This document shows positions 42,681 through 50,452 of a stretch of DNA of 64,000 nt, in pieces (position 1 is the first letter of the stretch; every line of letters begins with the position of its first letter). The position numbers and the translations under genes are program-made. This DNA is from Leadbetterella sp040829825 (GTDB taxonomy: Bacteria; Bacteroidota; Bacteroidia; Cytophagales; Spirosomataceae): NCBI RefSeq assembly GCF_040829825.1, contig NZ_JBFOLH010000004.1; one strand, written 5' to 3'. The notes under the pieces were generated by a model. That model made no database searches and was not told where the DNA came from. It saw only the letters and a list, made by a program, of their open reading frames with translations.

Positions 42681-42798
42681 TATCGCTTTTCGTATAGTGA
42701 ATACTTCAGTTGGTATATTTTTTTTTCTGCGTCACGTAAGATCTACAATCTTTGGAATAGATAAAATTAATCATTCCCACTTATAAATCAGCTGTATT
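42681..42798. promoter_or_regulatory. Divergent regulatory region between histidine kinase and precursor gene
   Basis: This 118-bp AT-rich spacer must hold the promoters of both the kinase and the small peptide gene. TTTG at 42751-42754 could be a -33 box, but no TAnnTTTG follows at 17-23 bp on the plus strand, so the peptide gene may need an activator. CAGTTGGTAT (near 42706) resembles sequences bound by LytTR regulators, but no second copy at the expected spacing was found. Confidence 0.3.
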
Positions 42799-42912
42799 AT
42801 GAAAGACAAAAAGCTCGATATCAGAAAAATTACTATCTCTAAATTTTCCAATAAGGGTAGTAAACCGGGTAAAACATCGCTCAATCCCACCACGCTCACG
42901 CTAAATGACTGA
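42799..42912 (+). CDS. Putative class I lanthipeptide-type precursor, 37 aa, Cys-free
   Basis: A 37-codon gene, ATG at 42799 and TGA at 42910-42912. The N-terminus reads MKDKKLDIRKITISKF; this matches the Bacteroidota class I lanthipeptide leader pattern (K-K-L-x-(I/L)-(R/K)-K-x-T-I-x-x-(L/F)) as I know it. The C-terminal half has SNKGSKPGKTSLNPTTLTLN: Ser17, Ser21, Thr26, Ser27, Thr31, Thr32 and Thr34 but no Cys. A dehydratase could act on these, yet no lanthionine ring could form. No GG cleavage motif is visible. It lies divergent from the kinase, 1.9 kb from the LanB stop, with a terminator hairpin at 42980. It is short, so chance is possible, but the leader match and position are strong. 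Confidence 0.65.
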   Translation: MKDKKLDIRKITISKFSNKGSKPGKTSLNPTTLTLND

Positions 42913-42979
42913 ATCTGTATAGGTATTCACGCTCTGCATAACTGCATTAAACTTTCTACTAATCCACAAACACATATGG

Positions 42980-42999
42980 GGTTGTCAGTTTTGACAACC
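42980..42999 (+). terminator. Hairpin terminator after the precursor gene
   Basis: GGTTGTCA (42980-42987) pairs with TGACAACC (42992-42999) across a GTTT loop, followed by a T-rich stretch (TCATTTTAATTT). It ends the transcript of the small gene and separates it from the next gene at 43048. Confidence 0.6.
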
Positions 43000-43047
43000 T
43001 CATTTTAATTTCTGAACGCCTATCTTTGCATAAAGGACCAGGAATTT

Positions 43048-43638
43048 ATGACAAAGGAAGAAATACGCATTGACGCCCGGCAAAAACGGGCCCTGCTGAC
43101 CGCGTCTGAAGTGGAGTCGAAAAGCAGGAAAATTGCTTCCCTTCTCTTCAGCCGTATCCCCGTTCACCGGTATTCTGCCGTACATGTTTTCCTGCCTATC
43201 CGGAAAAACAATGAGCCCGACACTTACCCCGTGCTGGAAACGTTGCAAAGAGATTTCCCTTCAGATATTTACATTTCCAAAAGCCTCGGCAACGGAGAAA
43301 TGCTTCACGTACCCTATACATCCGGCCTGGCCCTTACAAAAAATCATTGGGGCATAGACGAACCCGCTGATCTCAGCCGGGCTATCGATTCAGAAGATCT
43401 TTTCCGGAAATATCCCGACGTTCTTGTGCTGATCCCCCTCCTGGCCTTTGACCAGCAGGGTTACCGGGTGGGTTATGGCAAAGGCTATTACGACCGGTTT
43501 CTGTCGCGGGCAGGCGGTCATACGCTGAAAACCGGGCTCTCCCTGCTGGAACCGGTAGAGCGCATAAGCAACCCCTCCCCCCTGGATATCCGGATGGATT
43601 ATTGCATTACCCCGGAGAGGATCTGGAAATGGGAATAA
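43048..43638 (+). CDS. 5-formyltetrahydrofolate cyclo-ligase
   Basis: A 196-aa enzyme that turns 5-formyl-THF and ATP into 5,10-methenyl-THF. The family hallmark is VGYGKGYYDRFLSR (about 144-157). VEEIR-type N-terminus (TKEEIRIDARQKRALLTASE) and LIPLLAFDQQGYR also fit, and the end LDIRMDYCITPERIW is typical. It is near the family's usual 190 aa. It lies downstream of the precursor gene and its hairpin terminator. It is more likely folate housekeeping than part of the RiPP locus. Confidence 0.92.
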   Translation: MTKEEIRIDARQKRALLTASEVESKSRKIASLLFSRIPVHRYSAVHVFLPIRKNNEPDTYPVLETLQRDFPSDIYISKSLGNGEMLHVPYTSGLALTKNHWGIDEPADLSRAIDSEDLFRKYPDVLVLIPLLAFDQQGYRVGYGKGYYDRFLSRAGGHTLKTGLSLLEPVERISNPSPLDIRMDYCITPERIWKWE

Positions 43639-43669
43639 GTGCCCCGGCCCTTCATATCAACATTTTCTT

Positions 43670-43677
43670 TATTTTTG
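43670..43677 (+). promoter_or_regulatory. -7 box for valS
   Basis: TATTTTTG is a perfect TAnnTTTG, 22 bases before the valS ATG at 43700. No clear -33 TTTG at the usual distance. Confidence 0.5.
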
Positions 43678-43699
43678 CAAATTATTTCAATCGCAAGCA

Positions 43700-46315
43700 A
43701 TGGAACTTTCAAAAACCTACAGTCCTAAAGAGGTAGAAGATAAATGGTACGCTTACTGGGAAAAGAATAAATTTTTCAGTTCAAAACCCAATCCCCGTAA
43801 AGAGCCGTACACCGTGGTTATCCCTCCTCCTAACGTAACGGGCGTACTTCATATGGGGCACATGTTGAACAACACCATCCAGGATGTGCTGGTCCGGAAA
43901 GCCCGTATGGAAGGAAAAGAGACCTGCTGGGTTCCGGGTACCGATCACGCTTCTATTGCTACAGAAGCAAAAGTGGTAGCCATGCTCAAAGAAAAGGGCA
44001 TCAACAAGGCCGACCTTTCCCGTGAAGAGTTCCTGAAATATTGCTGGGAATGGACCGAAAAATACGGCGGTATCATCCTGAAGCAGCTGAGAAAGCTGGG
44101 GGCTTCCTGCGACTGGGACAGAACCCGCTTCACCATGGAGCCCAGCCTGTACGATGCCGTAATTGACGTTTTTGTTGATTTATATAACAAGGGAGAGATC
44201 TACCGGGGCTATCGTATGGTCAACTGGGACCCGGAAGCCAGGACCACCGTTTCTGATGAAGAAGTGATCACCAAAGAAATGGCCTCCAGGCTGGTATATA
44301 TCCGCTACTTTTTCCCGGGCAGCACCGATGGCCTGACCATTGCCACTACCCGGCCCGAAACCATCATGGCCGATGCCGCCATTTGTGTCAACCCGAATGA
44401 CGATCGCTACCGCCACCTGGTCGGGAAAACCGTGCTCATCCCTCTTATCAACAAAGAGATCCGGGTGATTGCCGATGAATACGTGGAAACGGACTTCGGT
44501 ACCGGCTGCCTGAAGGTGACCCCGGCACACGATCAAAACGACTTTATCCTGGGTGAAAAGCATGGCCTGGAGGTGATAGACATCCTGACAGATGATGCGA
44601 AGCTTAGCGAAAAAGCACAGATCCTGGTGGGTGAAGACCGGTTTGTAGCCCGCAAGAAGATCATCAAAATGCTGGAAGAATCAGGAAACCTCGTTAAGGT
44701 GGAAGACTACAAATCCAACGTGGGAACCTCTGAAAGAACCGGGGCGGTCATTGAGCCGAAGATCTCGCTGCAGTGGTTTCTTAAAATGAAGGAGATCAGC
44801 AAGCCTGCGTGGGAAAACGTGATGAACGATACCATCCGCCTGATCCCGCCCAAGTTTAAAAATACGTACAATCACTGGATGGAGAACGTACGCGACTGGA
44901 ACATCAGCCGGCAGCTCTGGTGGGGCCACCGCATTCCGGCGTATTACCTCGGAGACGGCACCGTAATTGTGGCCAAAAGCCTCGAAGAAGCGGTTAGTCA
45001 GGCCCGGGAGAAAGGCCTGAATGTAGCGGCGGAAGACTTCACCCAGGACGAAGACGTACTGGATACCTGGTTCAGCTCCTGGCTGTGGCCGATCTCTGTT
45101 TTCGACGGCTTCAAAGACCCGGAAAATGAAGATATCCGGTATTATTATCCTACCAATGACCTGGTGACCGCCCCGGAAATCCTGTTCTTCTGGGTGGCCC
45201 GGATGATCATTGCCGGTTATGAATACAAGGGCACATACCCCTTCAAAAATGTGTACCTCACCGGTATTGTGCGGGATAAGCTGGGCCGCAAAATGTCGAA
45301 ATCGCTGGGCAACTCCCCGGATCCGCTCGACCTGATCGATCAATACGGGGCCGATGCCGTACGTACAGGCATGCTCTTCAGCTCTCCCGCAGGCAACGAC
45401 CTGCCCTACGATGAAAAGCTGGTAGAGCAGGGCCGGAATTTCTCCAATAAAATATGGAATGCCTTCCGCCTTGTAAAAGGTTGGGAAACCGGTGCGGGAG
45501 AAGTCCCTGTGGCAGCCATAAAATGGTTCCGCGCCCGGCTGAATGCCGCCATTGCAGAAGTACGTGAGCACTATGAAAAATTCAGGATGTCTGACGCGCT
45601 GCTTACCACGTATAACCTGATCTGGAACGATTTCTGTTCCCAATATCTTGAAATGGTAAAACCGGCCTATGCCGACGGCGTGGCACAGCCTGTAGCCCCC
45701 GAAACCTACAACGCCACCATCGGGTTCTTTGATGAGCTGATGCGGCTGGCGCACCCCTGGATACCCTTTATTTCAGAAGAGATCTGGCAAAGCCTGGCTG
45801 ACCGCAGTGCCGGCGACTCTATCTGTATCCAGCCGTTTCCGAAAGGCGGTGAAGCCGATGCCGGAATACTGGGTAACTTTGAGATTCTTTCCGAGCTGGT
45901 TTCCTGGGTGAGAAACACCCGCCAGAGCAAGCAGATCTCACCCAAAGAAAGCCTGCCCCTGGAGATCAGGACAACGGCACCGGAACGCTACCGGCCCTTA
46001 GAGCCGCTGATCATGAAGCTGGCCAATATCGGCACCATCACGTATGCCCACGAAGTATCCGGAATGACGTATGTGATCAAGGGAGATGAGTTCGGCCTGG
46101 ACCTGGGCGGAAACCTGGATACCGAATCGGAAAAAGAAAACCTGCAGAAAGAGCTGGAATATACCCTGGGCTTCAAAAAATCAGTAGAAGCCAAACTCTC
46201 CAATGAGAAATTTGTGGCCAATGCCAAACCCGAGGTCGTGGAAAGAGAAAAGGCTAAGCTGGCCGATGCAGACGCAAAAATCCAGGCCATCCGCGAAGCC
46301 CTCCAGAAATTATAA
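43700..46315 (+). CDS. valS: Valyl-tRNA synthetase
   Basis: An 871-aa class I aminoacyl-tRNA synthetase that charges tRNA-Val. The HIGH motif is HMGH (51-54, PPPNVTGVLHMGH), and KMSKS is at 531-535 (LGRKMSKSLGNSPDPLDL). The editing domain is seen from TTRPETIMADAA, and the CP1-like insertion from WWGHRIPAYY. The anticodon-binding domain (DALLTTYNLIWNDFCSQYLEMVKP) and the C-terminal coiled coil (about 810-870, KENLQKELEYTLGFKKSVEAKL) are complete. A 13-bp inverted repeat follows. Confidence 0.97.
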   Translation: MELSKTYSPKEVEDKWYAYWEKNKFFSSKPNPRKEPYTVVIPPPNVTGVLHMGHMLNNTIQDVLVRKARMEGKETCWVPGTDHASIATEAKVVAMLKEKGINKADLSREEFLKYCWEWTEKYGGIILKQLRKLGASCDWDRTRFTMEPSLYDAVIDVFVDLYNKGEIYRGYRMVNWDPEARTTVSDEEVITKEMASRLVYIRYFFPGSTDGLTIATTRPETIMADAAICVNPNDDRYRHLVGKTVLIPLINKEIRVIADEYVETDFGTGCLKVTPAHDQNDFILGEKHGLEVIDILTDDAKLSEKAQILVGEDRFVARKKIIKMLEESGNLVKVEDYKSNVGTSERTGAVIEPKISLQWFLKMKEISKPAWENVMNDTIRLIPPKFKNTYNHWMENVRDWNISRQLWWGHRIPAYYLGDGTVIVAKSLEEAVSQAREKGLNVAAEDFTQDEDVLDTWFSSWLWPISVFDGFKDPENEDIRYYYPTNDLVTAPEILFFWVARMIIAGYEYKGTYPFKNVYLTGIVRDKLGRKMSKSLGNSPDPLDLIDQYGADAVRTGMLFSSPAGNDLPYDEKLVEQGRNFSNKIWNAFRLVKGWETGAGEVPVAAIKWFRARLNAAIAEVREHYEKFRMSDALLTTYNLIWNDFCSQYLEMVKPAYADGVAQPVAPETYNATIGFFDELMRLAHPWIPFISEEIWQSLADRSAGDSICIQPFPKGGEADAGILGNFEILSELVSWVRNTRQSKQISPKESLPLEIRTTAPERYRPLEPLIMKLANIGTITYAHEVSGMTYVIKGDEFGLDLGGNLDTESEKENLQKELEYTLGFKKSVEAKLSNEKFVANAKPEVVEREKAKLADADAKIQAIREALQKL

Positions 46316-46320
46316 TAAAA

Positions 46321-46367
46321 AACTGTTCTGTCAGGTCTAAACAGCTACAATACTTGACAGAACAGTT
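46321..46367. terminator. Inverted repeat ending valS and overlapping the LytTR gene
   Basis: AACTGTTCTGTCA (46321-46333) and TGACAGAACAGTT (46355-46367) are perfectly complementary with a 21-base loop and TTTTAA on the plus-strand side. The right arm lies inside the last codons of the convergent LytTR gene. It probably terminates valS and may form on the other transcript too. Confidence 0.6.
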
Positions 46368-46633
46368 TTAACCCTCCTTCTTGACACTTTCATGTGATTA
46401 CCGTTTTGAAGGGTAATCTCCAGCGACTTGCCCTGAAGCTCGTAGCCGCTTACATAATCGGGGTTCACCAGGTACTTTTTGCTGACCCGGATAAAGTGGT
46501 TAAATTTTTCTTCGTGTCTCAACAGGGTAGAGCTGGAAACCATTTTTTCACCTGTTCTCAGGTAGATCTCTGTATAGTTAATATCGCCGGAAAAAAACAT
46601 TATATCGGCCAAGTTGAAATTCCCTCTTTTCAT
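46337..46633 (-). CDS. Stand-alone LytTR DNA-binding protein
   Basis: A 98-aa protein that is a LytTR domain alone: DIMFFSGDINYTEIYLRTGE, RHEEKFNHFIRVSKKYLVNPDYVSGYELQGK and SLEITLQNGNHMKVSRRRVKTVL match the typical strands and the FxRxxKxxLxN pattern. There is no receiver domain, so phosphorylation cannot control it. The ATG at 46633 (MKRGNFNLADIM) is preferred over a TTG two codons earlier. Such small LytTR proteins are frequent in Bacteroidota. It could bind the same sites as the regulator at 40842. Confidence 0.88.
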   Translation of the reverse strand: MKRGNFNLADIMFFSGDINYTEIYLRTGEKMVSSSTLLRHEEKFNHFIRVSKKYLVNPDYVSGYELQGKSLEITLQNGNHMKVSRRRVKTVLSSIVAV

Positions 46634-46763
46634 GCACAATTATTTTTTACAAAATTCGTACATATACGCGAGAGATTTTAGAGTGAAAACCCCGAATTTA
46701 AGGGGGGTGTTTTCACGGTATTTTAAGGAAAAGAGCGGAAAAATCCACTCTTTTCCTGGAATA

Positions 46764-48200
46764 TTAATGTCCGCCTTCTGCTTTGAGGTCTTTCAGGTCT
46801 ATCCCCTGCTTTTTCAAAATGCCGGTAACCGCTATGGCATAAAATGCCAGGTAAGCAAAGCAAAGTACCCCAACAATAAAGCTAAAATGTATACTGGTCT
46901 TGTCGGCAATAACCCCTTGCAGCGGGGCAATAATTCCTCCTCCCATGATCATCATGATCAGGAAACCCGACCCCTGGTTGGTATGCCTGCCAAGGCCTTT
47001 GATTGCCAGTGCAAAAATACAGGGCCACAGGGTAGAGCAAAACAGTCCCACGCTGGTGAACGCATACACGGAGGCCATTCCTGTAGAGAACATCCCGATC
47101 AGCAGGGCCACTATTCCTGCAAGAGAAAATATAAGCACCATGCGGGCGGGATTTCCTTTACTCAATATATCACAGACAATCATGGCCAGGATCACCAGGG
47201 CGTAAATGTAAAAGGGAGCAAGGTCATGATCAGCAATAAAATTCACCAGCAGAAATACGCCAAAGGCCAGATAAGGCGCCAGGAAGCGCAGGATCTTTGT
47301 TATTCCGGCCCGGAAGTCAAATGCCTCCACGGCGCCTGTCCACCGCCCGATCATCATAGATGCCCAGTACAGTGAAATATACGGGGCAATATCTTTGGTA
47401 AGGAGCCCGAGGTTATCCTGCATATACGCAGGCAGGTTACTGGCCGTACTCACCTCCACGCCCACATAAAGAAAAATAGCGATCATCCCCAAAATCAACT
47501 GCGGGTAGCTGAACGCCGATTTCCGGTTAACCGAACCCGGCACATCGGCCTTCTCCTCTTCTTTAATTACGGTGTCAGGCAGCGATGAGAATTTAAGGAA
47601 CAACGCCACCAGTAAAAAGGCCGCCCCCAAAACCAGGTACGGAATTTTTACCGATTCAATGCTGGCTTCCGTGTTAGCCGAGGCTGCAGAACCGAATATG
47701 GCAAACGTCACAATCAGGGGGCCGATGGTGGTACCGAAGTTATTGATCCCCCCGGCCATGGTCAGCCGTTGCGAGCCCGTACTGGAAGGGCCTACCAATA
47801 TGGCCAGCGGATTAGCCACGATCTGTTGCAGTGAAAACCCGAGCCCTACAATAAACAAGGCGGATATCATCAGGTTAAATGAGCCAATATTGGCTGCCGG
47901 AATAAAAAGCAGCGTGCCCAGAGCCGAAATAGCCAGGCCCAGGATCAGGCCGTTTTTATAGCCTATTTTGTTGATCAGGTCTACTTTCAGGAGAGACGAC
48001 ACGATCATATAAATGATCGAACCCACGGTATAGGCAATATAGAACGCGGTTGCTACCAGCTGACTCTGGAACTGCGACAGGTTAAATTCTTTCTTGAACA
48101 CCGGAATCAGGATGTCATTACTGGCGGCCACAAACCCCCAGAAGAAAAAAACGGATGCGAGCGGGATAAACTGACCCCAGTTGGTACTTTTGTTTTCCAT
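46764..48200 (-). CDS. MFS sugar transporter, FucP-like
   Basis: A 478-aa, 12-TM membrane transporter. FFFWGFVAASNDILIPVFKKEFNLSQFQSQLVATAFYIAYTVGS is the FucP/GlcP-type first helices (Sugar MFS, L-fucose or glucose/galactose:proton symporter). GVEVSTASNLPAYMQ and the cytoplasmic loop fit. It could import fucose released by the GH29 enzyme elsewhere in the window, though specificity is not visible. It starts 6 bp after hflX on the same strand, so both are likely in one transcript. Confidence 0.92.
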   Translation of the reverse strand: MENKSTNWGQFIPLASVFFFWGFVAASNDILIPVFKKEFNLSQFQSQLVATAFYIAYTVGSIIYMIVSSLLKVDLINKIGYKNGLILGLAISALGTLLFIPAANIGSFNLMISALFIVGLGFSLQQIVANPLAILVGPSSTGSQRLTMAGGINNFGTTIGPLIVTFAIFGSAASANTEASIESVKIPYLVLGAAFLLVALFLKFSSLPDTVIKEEEKADVPGSVNRKSAFSYPQLILGMIAIFLYVGVEVSTASNLPAYMQDNLGLLTKDIAPYISLYWASMMIGRWTGAVEAFDFRAGITKILRFLAPYLAFGVFLLVNFIADHDLAPFYIYALVILAMIVCDILSKGNPARMVLIFSLAGIVALLIGMFSTGMASVYAFTSVGLFCSTLWPCIFALAIKGLGRHTNQGSGFLIMMIMGGGIIAPLQGVIADKTSIHFSFIVGVLCFAYLAFYAIAVTGILKKQGIDLKDLKAEGGH

Positions 48201-48206
48201 TATTTG

Positions 48207-49451
48207 TTAATTTAATAAATCTTCTTGCCAGTTAAAAAGCTCATTTTTAGAGGCGTCCCAGTTGGGATATATCCCGAAATGTTTTTCCCGCACCAGTTCC
48301 AGCAACACATTCCGCAGCTTGTCCATATTCTCGTTTTTCTCTGCCGAAATAAATGCCACATATTGAGCATTCTTTTTCAGGTAGCCGGCTTCCAGCCTCT
48401 CCAGGTTCTTCTTCAGGTCTTCTTCCGTGGCCAGGTGTTTGTCCAGTCCTTCTTCCGACTCCGGCTGGTACATGTCCAGCTTATTAAATACCAGCAGGGT
48501 GGGCTTGTCCTGCGCCCCTATTTCGGCCAGGGTATCGTTCACGATATCGATCTGTTCTTCAAATGAAGGATGGGAAATATCCACTACATGGATCAGGATG
48601 TTGGCGTCCCGGATCTCGTCCAGGGTAGACTTAAACGACTCCACAAGCGTAGTAGGTAGCTTCCGGATAAAGCCAACCGTATCGGTAAGTAAAAAAGGAA
48701 TATGCCCCAGAACCATTTTCCGGACGGTAGAATCAATGGTAGCAAACAGCTTGTTTTCTGCAAATACATCTGACTTGGTCAGCTTGCGCATCAGGGTAGA
48801 CTTCCCCACGTTGGTATAGCCTACCAGGGCTATCCTTACCAGCCGGCTCCGCTCTTTCCGGCGGGTAGCTGCCTGCTTATCTATTTTTTCCAGCTTCTCC
48901 TTTAAAAATGCAATCCGGTCCTGCACAATCCGCTTATCGGTTTCCAGCTCCTTCTCGCCCGGCCCCCGCATACCGATCCCCCCTTTCTGCTTGCTGAGGT
49001 GTGACCACATCCGGGTCAGGCGCGGAAGCAGGTATTTGTACTGGGCCAGCTCTACCTGCCGCTTGGCCTGGTCGGTCCGTGCCCGTTGTGAAAAAATATT
49101 CAGGATCAGCAGGCTCCGGTCCAGCACTTTCTTGTTCTCGAAGATCTTCTCCAGGTTTCTCACCTGGGAGGGGGAGAGCTCATCGTCAAAGATGAGCGTA
49201 TCTACCGGGTTCAGCGCTACCCAGTTCTGGATCTCCTCCAGCTTTCCCTTGCCTACAAAAGTTTTCTGGTCCGGGAAATTCAGTCGCTGTACAAATGTTT
49301 TAAGTGTTTTTACACCCGAGGTCTCCGCCAGAAATGCCAGCTCATCCAGGTACTCCTTTGTTTTACCGGCATTCTGCTTCTGGGTGATTACGCCGATAAG
49401 AATAGCCGTTTCCTGCTCCTTATGGGTACTGATTAGCGGTGTATTTAACAA
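48207..49451 (-). CDS. hflX: Ribosome-associated GTPase HflX
   Basis: A 414-aa GTPase that splits stalled 70S ribosomes. The N-terminal domain (TFVGKGKLEEIQNWV, LSPSQVRNLEKI, VLDRSLLILNIFSQRARTDQAKRQVELAQ) is the HflX type with a coiled coil (about 168-200). The G domain has G1 GYTNVGKST (211-219), the switch AENKLFATID (231-240), DTVGFIRKLP (257-266) and NKLD. It ends 6 bp before the MFS gene. Confidence 0.95.
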   Translation of the reverse strand: MLNTPLISTHKEQETAILIGVITQKQNAGKTKEYLDELAFLAETSGVKTLKTFVQRLNFPDQKTFVGKGKLEEIQNWVALNPVDTLIFDDELSPSQVRNLEKIFENKKVLDRSLLILNIFSQRARTDQAKRQVELAQYKYLLPRLTRMWSHLSKQKGGIGMRGPGEKELETDKRIVQDRIAFLKEKLEKIDKQAATRRKERSRLVRIALVGYTNVGKSTLMRKLTKSDVFAENKLFATIDSTVRKMVLGHIPFLLTDTVGFIRKLPTTLVESFKSTLDEIRDANILIHVVDISHPSFEEQIDIVNDTLAEIGAQDKPTLLVFNKLDMYQPESEEGLDKHLATEEDLKKNLERLEAGYLKKNAQYVAFISAEKNENMDKLRNVLLELVREKHFGIYPNWDASKNELFNWQEDLLN

Positions 49452-49740
49452 TGGTTGCTTTACTGATTTTTAACGGGAAACGCTCGCTGCACTTCTTCTG
49501 ACCTGCTGCCGGCTTTCCACACTAATGAATAAAATTAACGCAGCAATATTACTAATTTTTCGGCAATTCGTCCTATCTGCATTTCTTTTTATTCACATTC
49601 TGCTCCCTGCTTTTCCCGGCCCATAGTTTACACAAAAAACCTGAAATACTTCGCAAAATGGTACTTTTTCAAACATTTACTTCCTTTGCTCTCCGCGTCG
49701 TCTCTATTTCTTTATCTCCTCTTTGCCTCAAAAATGTGGA

Positions 49741-49960
49741 TATCTTTGACCAAACCGTGTATAAATTTATCTGCTTACCATTGCATATTTATTTTTCGCT
49801 ATTTACATTTGTTGACTGGAATAAAGACAAGAATCATATTGAATATATAAATTCTTAAAGATTTAATCCTTCCGTCTGCTTTTCAGCAGGCAATTGGATT
49901 ATTAGGAAAGCACGTAAGTCGGAATCCCTGCCACTACAATTGAGGCAGGGATTTTTTATC
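49741..49960 (+). ncRNA. Candidate small structured RNA or attenuator upstream of smpB
   Basis: The 530-bp spacer between divergent hflX and smpB holds no convincing gene. It contains a perfect -7 box TATCTTTG (49741-49748) with TTTG 15 bases upstream (49722-49725, a bit short). It then has nested inverted repeats (TAATCC/GGATTA around CTGC/GCAG, about 49863-49902), and ends with a strong terminator: AATCCCTGCC (49923-49932) pairs with GGCAGGGATT (49944-49953), followed by TTTTTT. Together these would give a ~200-nt RNA ending 26 bp before the smpB ATG. It may be a stand-alone RNA or a smpB attenuator. No Rfam class is recognised. Confidence 0.35.
49923..49957 (+). terminator. Intrinsic terminator just upstream of smpB
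   Basis: A 10-bp perfect stem (AATCCCTGCC/GGCAGGGATT), an 11-base loop and a six-T run. It lies 26 bp before the smpB start codon, where it would end an upstream RNA or attenuate smpB. Confidence 0.75.
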
Positions 49961-49982
49961 GGGTTCAGGATGTTATTAAGGA

Positions 49983-50438
49983 ATGAAGCTACAGAAAACC
50001 ATAAATATAAAGAACAAGAAAGCCTCTTTTGAGTACTATTTCCTGGAAGAATACTCTGCCGGAATGGTTCTCACCGGTACGGAAATAAAATCGGTCAGAG
50101 AAGGGAAAGTAAGCATGGCAGATGCCTATTGCTTTTTTAATAAAGGAGAGTTGTATGTTAAAAACCTGAACATCTCCCGGTACGAAAACGGTACATATTA
50201 CAACCACGACCCTCTTCGTGAACGGAAGCTTCTTCTTACCCGGAGAGAGTTGCGCAAGCTGGAAAACAAGCTCACCGACAAAGGCCTTACCATTATTCCC
50301 ACCCGCCTGTTTATCAATGATGCCGGCCTGGCTAAAATGGATATTGCCCTGGCTAAGGGTAAGAAGCTGTACGACAAGCGCGACAGCATCAAAGAAAAAG
50401 ATATGAAACGGGAACAGGACCGGCGTACAGGCCAGTAG
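49983..50438 (+). CDS. smpB: SsrA-binding protein SmpB
   Basis: A 151-aa RNA-binding protein that works with tmRNA in trans-translation to rescue stalled ribosomes. Family motifs: NKKASFEYYFLEEYSAGMVLTGTEIKSVREGKVSM, LYVKNLNISRYENGTYYNHDPLRERKLLL and the basic tail KGKKLYDKRDSIKEKDMKREQDR. The start MKLQKTINI fits. It is preceded by a terminator and converges with rdgB, 14 bp apart. The tmRNA gene was not found in the window. Confidence 0.96.
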   Translation: MKLQKTINIKNKKASFEYYFLEEYSAGMVLTGTEIKSVREGKVSMADAYCFFNKGELYVKNLNISRYENGTYYNHDPLRERKLLLTRRELRKLENKLTDKGLTIIPTRLFINDAGLAKMDIALAKGKKLYDKRDSIKEKDMKREQDRRTGQ

Positions 50439-50452
50439 CTCCCGGCATGTTA

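Noticed and set aside
44681..45754. 357-aa open frame opposite valS
   Set aside because: It is the shadow of valS coding on the other strand, with no family signs.
49658..49858. 66-codon frame in the hflX-smpB spacer
   Set aside because: Phe/Leu-rich, crosses a -7 box and has no known similarity; not a convincing gene.
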